NCBI GenBank assembly: GCA_958430865.1
Contig: CAUDNR010000424.1
Span: forward strand, 31,079 to 95,078
From: Entrophospora sp. SA101
Taxonomy: Eukaryota; Glomeromycota; Glomeromycetes; Entrophosporales; Entrophosporaceae
Direction of reading: 5' to 3'
DNA: 64,000 nucleotides
Shown here: positions 36,399-46,965 of the stretch, piece after piece
Layout: every line of letters starts with the position of its first letter
Position numbering within the stretch: the first letter of the stretch is position 1
Notes under the pieces: model-generated
The model's input: the letters and a program-made list of their open reading frames with translations, nothing else
Database searches by the model: none
Told to the model about the DNA's origin: nothing
Translations under genes and position numbers: made by a program

Positions 36399-37731
36399 TA
36401 TTAATAATGAAAATTTAAAAATGATTTTGCTTGCAACGAGGGATACTATTGATTAATAATAATATACAGGCAAACCCGCCATACAGTAACTTTCCTGAAA
36501 ATATGCTTATAGAAAAATTGTGACCAATGGTAAGTAATTGATTCCAATTCATAGAAAGGTTATGTGATGTAGGGTTCTTGTGCAGCAGCGAGTGCTAAAA
36601 ATAATAATAAGGTTTCAAAATTACGGCGACTTTTTCAATTTTTATTATTATTACTTGTTAATTTTATTATTACTATTATTATTATTATTATTATTCGTCG
36701 TCCCTTACAGATCTCATTCTCAAAGACAATAATAATATTCTTAGCACTATATGGTATTAAATTTTACTATGGACACGCACATTCAATCAAGTTAAAATAA
36801 GAGAAACAAAAGAAATCTTTTATGTTTAAATTAAAAAAAATTTATTAAAAAGTTATATAATAATATATAAGTAATAATTAAATTAAGCGGAGCTTTATTC
36901 AGCTTTATTCCGGATTTTGTAAAAATTTATTTTATCATTGTGGTTCGTTGTCGTCTTCTTTACGAACCTTAAAACATTTATGCATGCAATTGATAATGAA
37001 GGTAGTACGTTTTGATCAAATATTATTATTGTATCCAAAGTTTAGGTACTCTTTGCATAATTATCATTCTACGTTGTCATTTTTTCTGACAAAAAAATAT
37101 GCGAGAATTTTATATAATATACATTATCATCATCCTAATACGCACATGCAAGCGAGAGGCGAAGGATTCGGCATTAATCAATCATTTTATCGATTCTCGA
37201 TTAACTATAATAAGACTTTTTAGTTGCTATGGTAATGAGTCACTAGACAATTCCCACTTTATTCCACTTTATTCCCACCGTTAATTGACTGCTAGATTGC
37301 ATCTATTATGGTCCGACGATGATTTTTACCAGCTAACTTCAAATCAGGCTAGCCAAAAATTATTTAATTAATTAATTATATAAAAAAAAAAAATAATAAT
37401 GCATTATGCACCCTTCGCCTCTCTCTCTTTATCACGTGATTACTTAGTGAATAAAATTGTTTAACGTTAGACTGAAAGTGTTTTTGAATTTTGATTCATT
37501 CATATTGTTTTATTTTATGTATTAATTGTCATTATTATTTGGCCAATAAAATAAATCAATTTGTAATATTTGACTTTATATAAAAATATACATTTTTTCC
37601 TTGAGAGAATTTAATTTTTACAAAAAAAAAAATCAAAAACTCTTAAAAATTTAATTTAATTAAATTTTTAACGATTATAAATTAAAAATCTAATTAATTT
37701 TTCTTACGATTATTTACGAATACAACAAGCA
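36399..37731. other. Non-coding stretch
   Basis: GAGAGGCGAAGG near 37154 and CCTTCGCCTCTC near 37411 are inverted copies 250 b apart without target duplication. No gene recognised. Confidence 0.4.
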
Positions 37732-37890
37732 ATGAATTGGATAGTGACTCAAATCACTTGTGCTATGACAAGTTGCTTAAATGTTTTGGCTCACAATGCT
37801 TCAATTATTCAAAATACAACAACAAATATTCAATTCGCTGAAATAAATTTACAAGATGTGAAATTTTCAAAATATGAAATAATTTGGTAA
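37732..37890 (+). CDS. Candidate small protein, 52 aa
   Basis: ATG to TAA encodes MNWIVTQITCAMTSCLNVLA followed by HNASIIQNTTTNIQF and a mixed end. The N-terminus is mildly hydrophobic and could be a signal or anchor sequence, and two N-glycosylation sequons (NAS, NTT) follow. Codons are less AT-biased than the flanks. No family was recognised and it could be chance. Confidence 0.25.
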   Translation: MNWIVTQITCAMTSCLNVLAHNASIIQNTTTNIQFAEINLQDVKFSKYEIIW

Positions 37891-37988
37891 AAAAATAAAA
37901 AATGTAAAAGTTTACTTTTACAAATTTAAGTTTAAGGATGTTTCTTTTTTAAAAATATTCTTTCTTTAATAATAATTATAATTATAAT

Positions 37989-37991
<3 letters not shown>

Positions 37992-38034
<43 letters not shown>

Positions 38035-38056
38035 TAATAATAATAATAATAATAAA
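37992..38056. repeat. (AAT)n microsatellite
   Basis: Over twenty AAT units with a single ACA interruption. Confidence 0.95.
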
Positions 38057-39264
38057 TTAATTCAAGATAAATTGGAAAAAAATATAATTTCATTATATGT
38101 TAAGATTTACAGTAATTTTTTACTTTCTTTTAATTTTTAATTTCCTCATTAATTCTTAATTTATAATTCCTTACATTCTTTTTACGCGTCAAAAAAAATA
38201 TTACTTTGATTTATTTATTTAATAATAATCACTATCATTGTAAATTTCTAATTTTTTTGTAATTAATTGATTTTTATTAATTAAAAAAAAAAAAACCCCC
38301 CTCCCCAACTTTCTTAAAAATTGTAATTCAAAAAAATTTTTTTTTCTGTAAATAAAAAATTGTTTCCAAAAAAAGAATTTAATTATTTGTCGGAGACAAT
38401 GAATTAAAATTCGGCATTTACCTTATGAATGAATTGACATATAGTGGTTACGATATGTTTATGACGACGGATTGGTAAAAAAAATTGCAGATAATAAAAA
38501 TTAAAATTCAAAGATGCATAATTATTATCTTATAAAACTATTTGTTCTAAACAAATCATGTAGCGTATGAATGAATTTATTAAATAATGCCCAAAAATTT
38601 CTAAACTTGGCGGATCAAACATATGACGACACATATACATACATACATCACAAAACAAAAAAGTAAAAAGGATTGGGTTACTATTTATTACATGTGCATT
38701 TTTTTGCAAATGAAAAACAAGAAAACCTTTTTTTTTTTCCCCTCAATGAATAAAATGAATAACTGGACAAACCAGTTTAAAAGATCAACAATAATTACTA
38801 CCAAAAAATAAATCGTGAATTGTGAATGTATGAATGAATGCAAAAAAACTTACGATCTTTCTTTTTCTTTCATTCATCATCTACACTGGAGAAGTAAGGA
38901 AATGAATAAAAAATTTACATGTTAGAATGTTGTATATATTTTCACATGAATTTTAATATGTCAATTAACAACATTCGATTCTTTCACATGTTTGTAAATT
39001 ACAAACCTTGGCGCATGCAGATTATATTCGAAATCCCGGATTCGACTATTGTTTTGTCTGTAGAAAACCAGTGGCCTTTGAAGTTGAAAATTTCTCGATT
39101 TGTAAATAATAAATTTATATATGTTTTTAATAACATTATTTGGAATTTTTCTATGAGATTCATCAAACGCCCATCACTATTTATATCCGGTTATTGCATA
39201 TAAAGCTTCTAGTCATGTTAATCCATTTCTATAAACATCCAACACCAATGACAAATGGGATTAA
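38057..39264. other. Non-coding stretch
   Basis: Homopolymer-rich, including an A-run followed by CCCCCC near 38283-38305. No gene recognised. Confidence 0.4.
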
Positions 39265-39566
39265 GACACTTGCCATAATTGATTACTTGCGGCAATGGTG
39301 ACTACCATAGAGTAGTTACCATTTATAAAATATTTACGGCTGCTGCAAATTATTACAACTTTTATTTTTACACATAATTCACTGTAAATGAACGACTGAC
39401 CAGTTGAATTCATCAAAAAAAATTTAGTTGATGCAGATCACAATTAAGAAAATTTTTCTCACAATAATTATATTAATCTTAAAAACTATTTGCAGCAGTC
39501 GTAGTAGTTATTTGCAGCAGCCGTAATTATTTACGGAAAATGGTAAGCTATTTACGGCAAGTATCT
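39265..39566. mobile_element. Inverted-repeat element next to TTAA, candidate
   Basis: The left border reads TTAA-GACACTTGCC and the right GGCAAGTATC-TTTAA. Longer inner arms (TTTACGGCTGCTGCAAAT near 39340, ATTTGCAGCAGCCGTAA near 39508) are complementary, with further GCAGCAG and CGTAAATA copies. A TTAA target would suggest the piggyBac type, but the termini are imperfect and one border has an extra T. Confidence 0.45.
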
Positions 39567-40079
39567 TTAAATGAGACAATTTTTTCAAATGGTTTAAAGG
39601 TAAAAATATTCATGGAATCATAATGTATACTAAATTTATCCAAGATTTTCGCTACTAATAGTAAAATACATGTGCTAACAAACTATATTTTAAAAAAAAT
39701 CTCTGTCACAACAAAGTTTGGGTCTCAATCTATACAATAATAAAAGAGTTATTTTTTAAAATAATCGACAGGAATGAGCTTCTATTCTTTTAAAAATTAT
39801 GTGCAAAAATGGTGGTCATAAACTTCGCGTACCATAGAAAGTTTTTTTTACTATAAAGGTTTAAAGTTTGGTAACTATATTATTTGAAATCCAATCTACT
39901 ATTATTTACACTATATACTGGACAAAGTCACGATTATTCCTCTTCTTGAGAATGCCAATGCTGTGAATTGATCATATTTCAGCATTTACGATTACAATTG
40001 AAAATTATATTTTTAAAACATGATGATTTATTTTATATCCAAAAATTCTTTGTATTTCTCACTTTCCTTTCTGTTTATT
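39567..40079. other. Non-coding stretch
   Basis: No gene recognised. Confidence 0.4.
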
Positions 40080-40310
40080 AATAGCTAAATGTCTAATCCT
40101 TTTGAATCTTTCAATTAATCCTATTGATTCTTCCTCTTTTTCCTCTTCCAATATTTCATCAGCATTTCCATTCACCAACCCATCATTGCATTTCATTTAA
40201 TCTTGTTTCCAATGTATCCTATAAAAGATTGTCGTTATTACTTATTTCACTTTCTTGTATTTCTGATTCCTTCCAGAATGGAATTTTTCGTGGTTCATCG
40301 ACCTCGGTAT
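40080..40310 (-). pseudogene. Degenerate coding remnant, unassigned
   Basis: Minus strand reads EVDEPRKIPFWKESEIQESE with stops shortly after. After a frame change it continues as NADEILEEEKEEESIGLIER and FKRIRHLAINK. Charged, coiled-coil-like text broken by stops and a shift indicates a decayed exon. Family not recognised. Confidence 0.35.
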
Positions 40311-41752
40311 TTTTTTTCTTATAATATAATACCTTGTTATTTAAACGTTAAATTGTTTTTTAATCTTATTTTTGTCACAATAAAATCCAAGGAAAGTTCA
40401 ATCCAGTCTAATAAGTTCGATTGGACCGAACTGAGACTTTTTTTTTTCATTATTACTAATTAAATTGGATTGGCAATTTGTCAACATTGGAGAATGTTGC
40501 TCTATAAAAGTTTGAGGAAAAATCAATATTAGTAAGTTTTAAGTTTTACCAAACACAATCTAATACAGAAGGCACACAGAAAATATAAATTACATATTAA
40601 TATGCATTCTGTATGTTTGCTGTGTTTATCAAAACGATTCTCCATACAAGAAACATACTATGTTTTTTGTATAAAAACGCGCCACTTTTACAGGAAAGAT
40701 ACTAGCACGTGTTTTCCGTACAAGTTTTTTATTGAGCTATTTTTGACAAATTTTTATCTTTTCAAATATGAAAGCTAGACAAAAACAATACAGCTATGGC
40801 ACGTGCTATACATGTTGCAGACTATAAAACTGTAATTATTTACAGCTTATAGGGATATAGCCGCAAAGAATATAATGCAAACATCTTTTTTGGTAAACAA
40901 AAAAACTGCTGTTTATATTATTAATTGTTTTTTTAAATAATACATATATAATATTGTTAGTTTCCAAAACTATAGAATTTCACAGCTATGCAAAAATCAA
41001 AAGGCTTCGCCTCTTCAAAATAGTTTTGGCAACCGACACTAATAAAGATATCAATCAATCTATTACTTTAAGAACTGGTAATCATATTGCCCTGGTAAAA
41101 ATCAAGTTTGTCTTGGGTTAAACATACAGTAAACATTTTAATTTGTTATGGTGTACAGTTTTAGTTAATAAGTGGCAAACTTTTGATAAACCTGTACTTC
41201 TTAACAATGTTTGACTATTGTTAAATTTATTTTTTACCATGTTGATTATAATAAAAAATATAATATTTCCATTTCATTTAGAGAAAAGAAGGAAAAGAAG
41301 GACTTCTGTGAATTTCATGACTAATAATAGCAATCAAAGAAGCAAAATGGTTTGTAGAAAGGTTGGGGGTCATTGCAAGGATCAATAGAAAGTGGAAATT
41401 ATTCCATGTTAATTTTGAAGTAATTTCCTGGTGCTTTTACTGAAGAAGTAAATACTATGATAAATAGCATATGGTGCACGTCATCAAAAAAATAGCTAAT
41501 TTTTAAAATGCTAAAGTTCAATAACTATATTTTGAAGGGAAAACTCTCTGTTTTTGCAATCTTTGAAACCTAAACAACAATGTAATAGAAAGTTTTTTCG
41601 ATTTATAATAAAAAAAAAAGCCTTTGAAGCTTGAAATTGCGCGATTTTACTATATATCAAAAATGAAATTTTAGTGATCCTTCCTATTTAAGAAAATTTT
41701 ACTGTATATCACGTGACTAAAATAAAATTAGGAGCGCAATTTATATATATTA
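40311..41752. other. Long non-coding stretch
   Basis: No gene or clear inverted-repeat element recognised. Confidence 0.4.
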
Positions 41753-42317
41753 CATAGGTAAACTCGATAGTCGGACACGAGTGGCTGGGCATGGTCATCC
41801 GACCTATCGAAATATGCAATTTTACAAAAAAAAATTGTTTTGAAAAATTGTGTTTAAATCGTTTATTATTTATAAATAATAATAATTTATAATAATTGAA
41901 AAAATAACTGTTTGATAAAACAGAAGATAAAAACAAAAAAATTGTACCATTCTAGTTTGTATTAAAGAATGATTTTGTTTTCTGTCAACTTTCCATTTTA
42001 AATCTTTTAATCCTGAAACAAATAAACTATTTACTTGTATATATGATTGATGTATACAACAATAATAAAAATATAGTTACATTATTAAAAATAGTAAAGA
42101 TGATCACTCGAAGATTTACAAAAATCACGTGAACCGACTTATCGAGAGCCATTTATTATTATCTGGCTGGAGAAGTTGTCAAACTTACAGCTTAACAAGA
42201 GTTTATATATGTGTGTATCTGACTTATCAAGAGATTTTTAAATATAAAAAAAGGGCAGAAAACCGAGTTAAGTCAAATCTGACTTATCGAATGTCCGACT
42301 TATCGAGTTTGCCTATG
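41753..42317. mobile_element. TIR element of 565 b, TA-flanked
   Basis: It starts CATAGGTAAACTCGATA(-)GTCGGACA and ends with the complement of CATAGGCAAACTCGATAAGT. TA lies on both sides (41751-41752, 42318-42319). Further GACTTATCGA copies lie near the right end (42136, 42278) and CCGACCTATCGA near the left (41799), giving subterminal repeats. No transposase remnant was recognised. Border type fits Tc1/mariner-like MITEs. Confidence 0.82.
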
Positions 42318-42892
42318 TAAATATATATAAAAATCTTTTTCCCACTGGGACACAGCCAAAAATATCCTTTTTGATTTTTTTGAGTTTATTTTTTTTTAGA
42401 CAACATAAAAGCATTATACATATAAGCATAGATAAAGACAACCTTCCAACCTCAAGAATAGTTGCGAGGAGGAAAGTGGATTTGTAAAAAAAAAAAACAA
42501 AAACTTTTATTTCTTTAATAAAGGTTCAACAATAAAAATAATATTTATTGCTATCAATAAAAAGATAGCAAGAAACAATGGAGGGTTTTTCGAAATGGTG
42601 TGCTTCTTTTTTTTAATAATAATAAGAAAAGAGGCCCACGGAGATTGCGTACGACATAATAGTCACGGGACATTTACCGCAGATCTACAGTGCAGAAGCT
42701 CTATAATAGGAACAAATGTTGCCTTTTTTTAAAGGGTGTAGATCACCCAAAAAAATTTTAAAAAAAAAGTACACCGTAATTTTGATAGCTAATGACCTTA
42801 ACTTTAAAACTTACGGTTTAGAATTTTATTTTATATATAAATTTTTTGTGCCACACTGTTTCAAAGTTTTACCATTTTAATATAGAGATCCA
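42318..42892. other. Non-coding stretch before an assembly gap
   Basis: No gene recognised. Confidence 0.4.
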
Positions 42893-42902
42893 NNNNNNNN
42901 NN
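42893..42902. other. Assembly gap (10 N)
   Basis: Ten N characters. The sequence right after it (42903-42960) resembles the NDVVWY/SEDVLMTEV part of the large repeat at 1650-1720 and 55020-55085, so the gap lies at the edge of a repeat. Confidence 0.98.
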
Positions 42903-43123
42903 TACTTCTGGTCAGTTATTAACACGTCTTCAGGCAGGTACCAAACAACAACATGTCATTGTTAAAAAATAAATTGTTTAAAAAAAACCAATCCCAATAA
43001 TGGCGTTTGTTAAATTTGTTATGCAGATCCGGGATATCTTATTATTACTACAGTGGACGACAGTAAAAGCCATCAACTATTATTGGCTTATCAAAAATTG
43101 TATCTGCTCCTCAGGGACGACCT

Positions 43124-43639
43124 ATAAACATTCAAATAATTATCACAATTATTTACAAACGTTTAGATATTTTATTTAACACTGTTAATGAAGTGATAAT
43201 TTTATTGTTGTAAAATTAAAAATAATTATCTTTATTTGTTTGAATTTTACATCTTTAAATAATAAAAATACAATTCTTAAAATACAAATATAAATCATAA
43301 GAAAATAAATAAATAAATAATCTATATATTGTATGGAAGCTTATAGACTTCCCGGAAAGTATTGATCATAATTAAAGATAACTTCTTGATTATAAATAAT
43401 ATAAATAAAATAATAATATGATTATATTCCCATAATATAACATAACAATATAATATTCACATTCCTTAATAAAAATAATAATGACAATAATAATAATAAT
43501 ATGTATAATTCTTTAACCAAAAATCCCGATTGCCAAGTAACTTAAATTAAACGATAAAAAAAAATATGAATTCCTCTTACCAAATATGGTAATAAAATTA
43601 AATGCCATTTGTGTGACATATTGTTTCGAGGATTGTTAC
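43124..43639. repeat. Dispersed repeat of about 500 b, copy B
   Basis: The second copy of 23561-24061, in the same orientation and differing by small indels (for example an extra GTTAATGAAGTG near 43180). Its right edge coincides with the stop codon of the coiled-coil reading frame at 43636. Confidence 0.85.
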
Positions 43640-44758
43640 AGATCAAAATTAAATGAAATAAAACTTGTAACATTATGGAAAATTACTGTATTATTTCCAT
43701 GGTCCAAGTAGTTTTTTTGTCCCTTTTGTTCATTGTCAAATGCCAAAAATAATAAACCATTTGAAAGTGGTGTAGCTTTGTGAGCTAAATCTTCTTGCCA
43801 CTGAATAAATTTGTTGAAACCACCAGAACTTAAGAAATGATTATCAATATCAATTATTTTACTTGATTTGGCTATTGAATATTTAACTGCTGATGATGCT
43901 AAATTGATTGCAGACACAAATTTTAAATGCCTTGCTCCATAAATAGCATCAATTGCCACAGCACATTTAAAAAGTTTTTCTTTGTTAAGTTGATTGTCAT
44001 TATCATTATCACAAAACAGGAGAGTTTCCAGAAATTTGACAATAACAGGATTTTGTTTAAAAAGCCATTCAGAAGTAGAATACTCCAAAAGACTATCTAA
44101 ACTAAATTGTTCCTTATCATTAATTAAGTTAATGATATCATTATATAAATTTTTGTGTTCTTTCTGAGCAATTATTGTAATGGAATCAATTCTTGACTGT
44201 TGATCATCAAATGTTGCATTTAATTTCTCTTTTAGCCTTTCATTCTCGGATAGTAACCTTGTATTTTTATCTTTTAGCTCTTCAATTATTTGTTCATATT
44301 TCTTGATAATGTCAATGTAATATATTCTCTGTCTTTCTGATTCTTCTATTTTTTTTTGAGTATCTGACAACTCTCTTGTAAGCCTTATTACTTCTGGGTC
44401 TGGTAAAGTAACTTGAGCCTCATGTCTTATTCTTTTTCTTTGATTATTTTCTTCTGTTTCTTCTAAAGAAGTTATTAATGTATCTGTTTTTTTAAAAATT
44501 CTTAAGTAAAAGATCTTTAGCAACAACCTGATTATAATGTTTTTGACATAATGAATAATCATCTAAAAAATCAATTAATAAAAACAATTCAGGAAAATAT
44601 TTAGCCGTGATATTTATTCTTTTAACTGCTGCATCCCTGGATGCAAATCTCCATATTTGATTTTCTTTTGTTTCACATAATAACAAACTTTCTGGGTATT
44701 TTCTAGCAAGGGCTTTAAATAGACAAGTTAATTCACCAGCTGGTCTTGAATTCGCCAT
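43636..44758 (-). pseudogene. Frameshifted coiled-coil protein gene (unknown family)
   Basis: An ATG at 44758 opens MANSRPAGELTCLFKALARK and runs to a TAA at 44492. One frame over, the text continues without loss from KKTDTLITSLEETEENNQRK to 43636, ending in GGFNKFIQWQEDLAHKATPL and FISFNFDL. The shift lies in a T5A7 run (about 44485-44497), and one base fewer there would join the halves. Residues about 110-210 of the joined reading are a Glu/Lys/Arg-rich coiled coil, followed by a helical domain. It is either a recent pseudogene or a sequencing or assembly homopolymer error, because the remaining 300 codons are intact. Function unknown. Confidence 0.65.
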
Positions 44759-45559
44759 CTTAAATAAATATTAAGGTATATATATTAAAAAAACAAAAAA
44801 ATATTTTTTCTAATGTACATAAATTTATGAATTTACACTTAAAAGAACTAAAAAAATGAAATTTTCTTCAAATAATATCTTCATGTACCTTGTGAATTTT
44901 CTGTGATCCTTAAAGTATATATTCAAAAGAATTTGTTTCAACTATTATAATACAAATTTTTTTAATAAAATTTTTTTTCAGCATGCATGGAGGTATCACG
45001 TTAAACCATTTGTTATATGAATTGATCGATAAATTTTTTCTAGAATCGATTTCCAAATTTGGAAAAAAACCTGACTGTAATAATAAAATATATAAGTAAA
45101 TATTCTCTGGTGATTTTAATAATACCTGTCATCATGAGAACAAAAACTAATTTTACGTTTATCACAATAGTAGCTCTAGCTACATAGCAACACATTTTTC
45201 TTAACCTCCATTTTCAACCTTTGATTTAGTTTCGCCATTATAAGTTTTGGTCTCCAGAAAAAAAATTGATAATAATAATCATCTTCAGGAACCAAGTTAT
45301 GATGTGAATTTTTGAAGGGTGGTACCAATTGTCAAGATTTTTAGGAGTGTTATTTCCTTTGCATGCTTCAACATTTTGGATTTTGGAATATTTGACGATT
45401 TAAATCATCATTTTAATTAGGCAATAAGGCATTTTTTTAGATTACACCAAGATTATTGCCTAATTAGGGAAAAAAAATTATTAGTTTTTTTCAAACTCAT
45501 ATTAATCGTATTGATCTCTAAAATTAGAATTTGTGGCTAAAAACTTGGCAAATTTTAAA
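44759..45559. other. Intergenic region with one hairpin
   Basis: TAATTAGGCAATAA (45414-45427) pairs perfectly with TTATTGCCTAATTA (45453-45466) around a 25-b loop, about 95 b upstream of the kinase-like gene. It may be a tiny MITE or a structured leader. Otherwise nothing recognised. Confidence 0.5.
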
Positions 45560-46965
45560 ATGGATAAAGAACATGATAATGCAAGTAATTATGATGCTTA
45601 TGCAGACGAAAGAGAGGAAAAATATGAGAAATGTTCAACTTGTAATAGATTTAATACTAATGTTTCGTGGTGTAAATCATGTGACCCAGTGCTATTAACC
45701 GAAGAGTGGAGTAGTGGTGATGAAATCATAGATGAAACGATTAAAAGTTCGCAACTTTTTGCGAAAGAATATGCTAATGAATATTATCTTCAATGGATTC
45801 CTTATAATGATCTAACAAATATTGAAGAGATAGGTGAAGGTGGTTTTGCAACTATATACAAAGCTACTTGGATAAATGGTATGAAGTATATATCTAATGG
45901 TAAAAGAAGTAGTAAAGATAGGATCGTGGCATTAAAAAAGTTACATAATTTGCAGAATATTCCTGATGCATTTCTTAATGAGGTAAATTATTTGTTTACT
46001 AATTCATTTATATTGATTATTATTGTTGAAATTAAATAATAATATTTTATTTTTTTTTTTAGTTTAAAAATTATGTCAAGTTCCATAGTAAATCAGATAT
46101 AATTCAAATTTATGGATTAACACAAGATCCGGTTACAAATGAGTATATATTTGTAATGCATTATATGAAAGATGGAAATCTTCAAAATTATTTAACAAAA
46201 GATTTTAAAAAGTTAAAATGGGTGAATAAAATTACAATCCTTTATCAAATCATTGAAGGTTTAAAAAACATTCATCAAAAAAATGTTATCCATCACAATC
46301 TTCATAGTGGCAATGTTCTTCAAACTAAATCTGGTGGTGCTCACATTAATTCATATATTTCAGACTTAAGATTATCTTGTCCAGCTCAAATATCACAGTC
46401 AAACAAAGATGATATATTTGGAGTATTGCCATATGTTGCACCGGAAGTTTTAGGAAAGAAACCATATACTATGGCATCAGATATATATAGTTTTGGAGTT
46501 CTGATGTCTATAATATCAACTGGTCAACAACCATTCAGTAATCTTGCACATGATGCGGGTCTTGCAATGAAAGTGTGTGAAGGAGCAAGACCTGGATTCT
46601 CAAACAACACACCAAAGTTCTATGTTGAATTAGCGTACAGATGCATGAATGCTAATCCAGATGAACGTCCATCTGCTGAAGAAATTGTTGATATTATTCA
46701 TTTTTGGAATGATTCATTTGATGATGGTTTAATAAATGGAACTAAAGATAAATATTATCAATATTCTAAAGAGCTTGATGAATTAAAATCAATTAGAAAA
46801 ATGTTTGATAAAATGGACGAAATTTCATATGATCCTTCAACAATAGCTACAACAATTCATCCAAATGCTGTTTATGCCAGCAGACTATTAGAATTTACAG
46901 ATCTTCCTAAAGCTGTAAATTCTAATAAGGTGACAATTATTGGTAATGATAATGGTGATTATTAA
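45560..46965 (+). CDS. TKL-type protein kinase homologue, predicted pseudokinase
   Basis: Two exons (45560-45982, 46063-46965) give 441 aa. The start is the first ATG in frame. Residues 25-41 hold a C-x2-C...C-x2-C cluster (CSTCNRF, WCKSCD), then the linker WSSGDEIIDETIKSSQ. The kinase fold has the glycine loop IGEGGFATIYK (91-101), VALKK with Lys126, IIEGLKNIHQ, VIHHNLHSGNVL (216-227), ISDLRLSCP (240-248), YVAPEVLG, YSFGVLMSII and ANPDERPSAEEI. The catalytic HRD is HHN (Asp to Asn220) and the DFG is DLR (Gly to Arg244), so phosphotransfer is unlikely. The ATP-site Lys and metal-binding Asn225 and Asp242 remain. The family is hugely expanded in Glomeromycotina. The ORF is otherwise intact, so it may act as a scaffold or binding protein. 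Confidence 0.88.

Noticed and set aside
37154..37423. Inverted GAGAGGCGAAGG/CCTTCGCCTCTC pair
   Set aside because: 12 b at 250-b distance without a target duplication or extended arms; could be chance.
44500..44548. A 49-b intron to explain the break in the coiled-coil gene
   Set aside because: GT...AG borders exist (CAG-GTTGTT...AACAG), but joining them leads into ATA CAT TAA, a stop, so an intron does not restore the frame.
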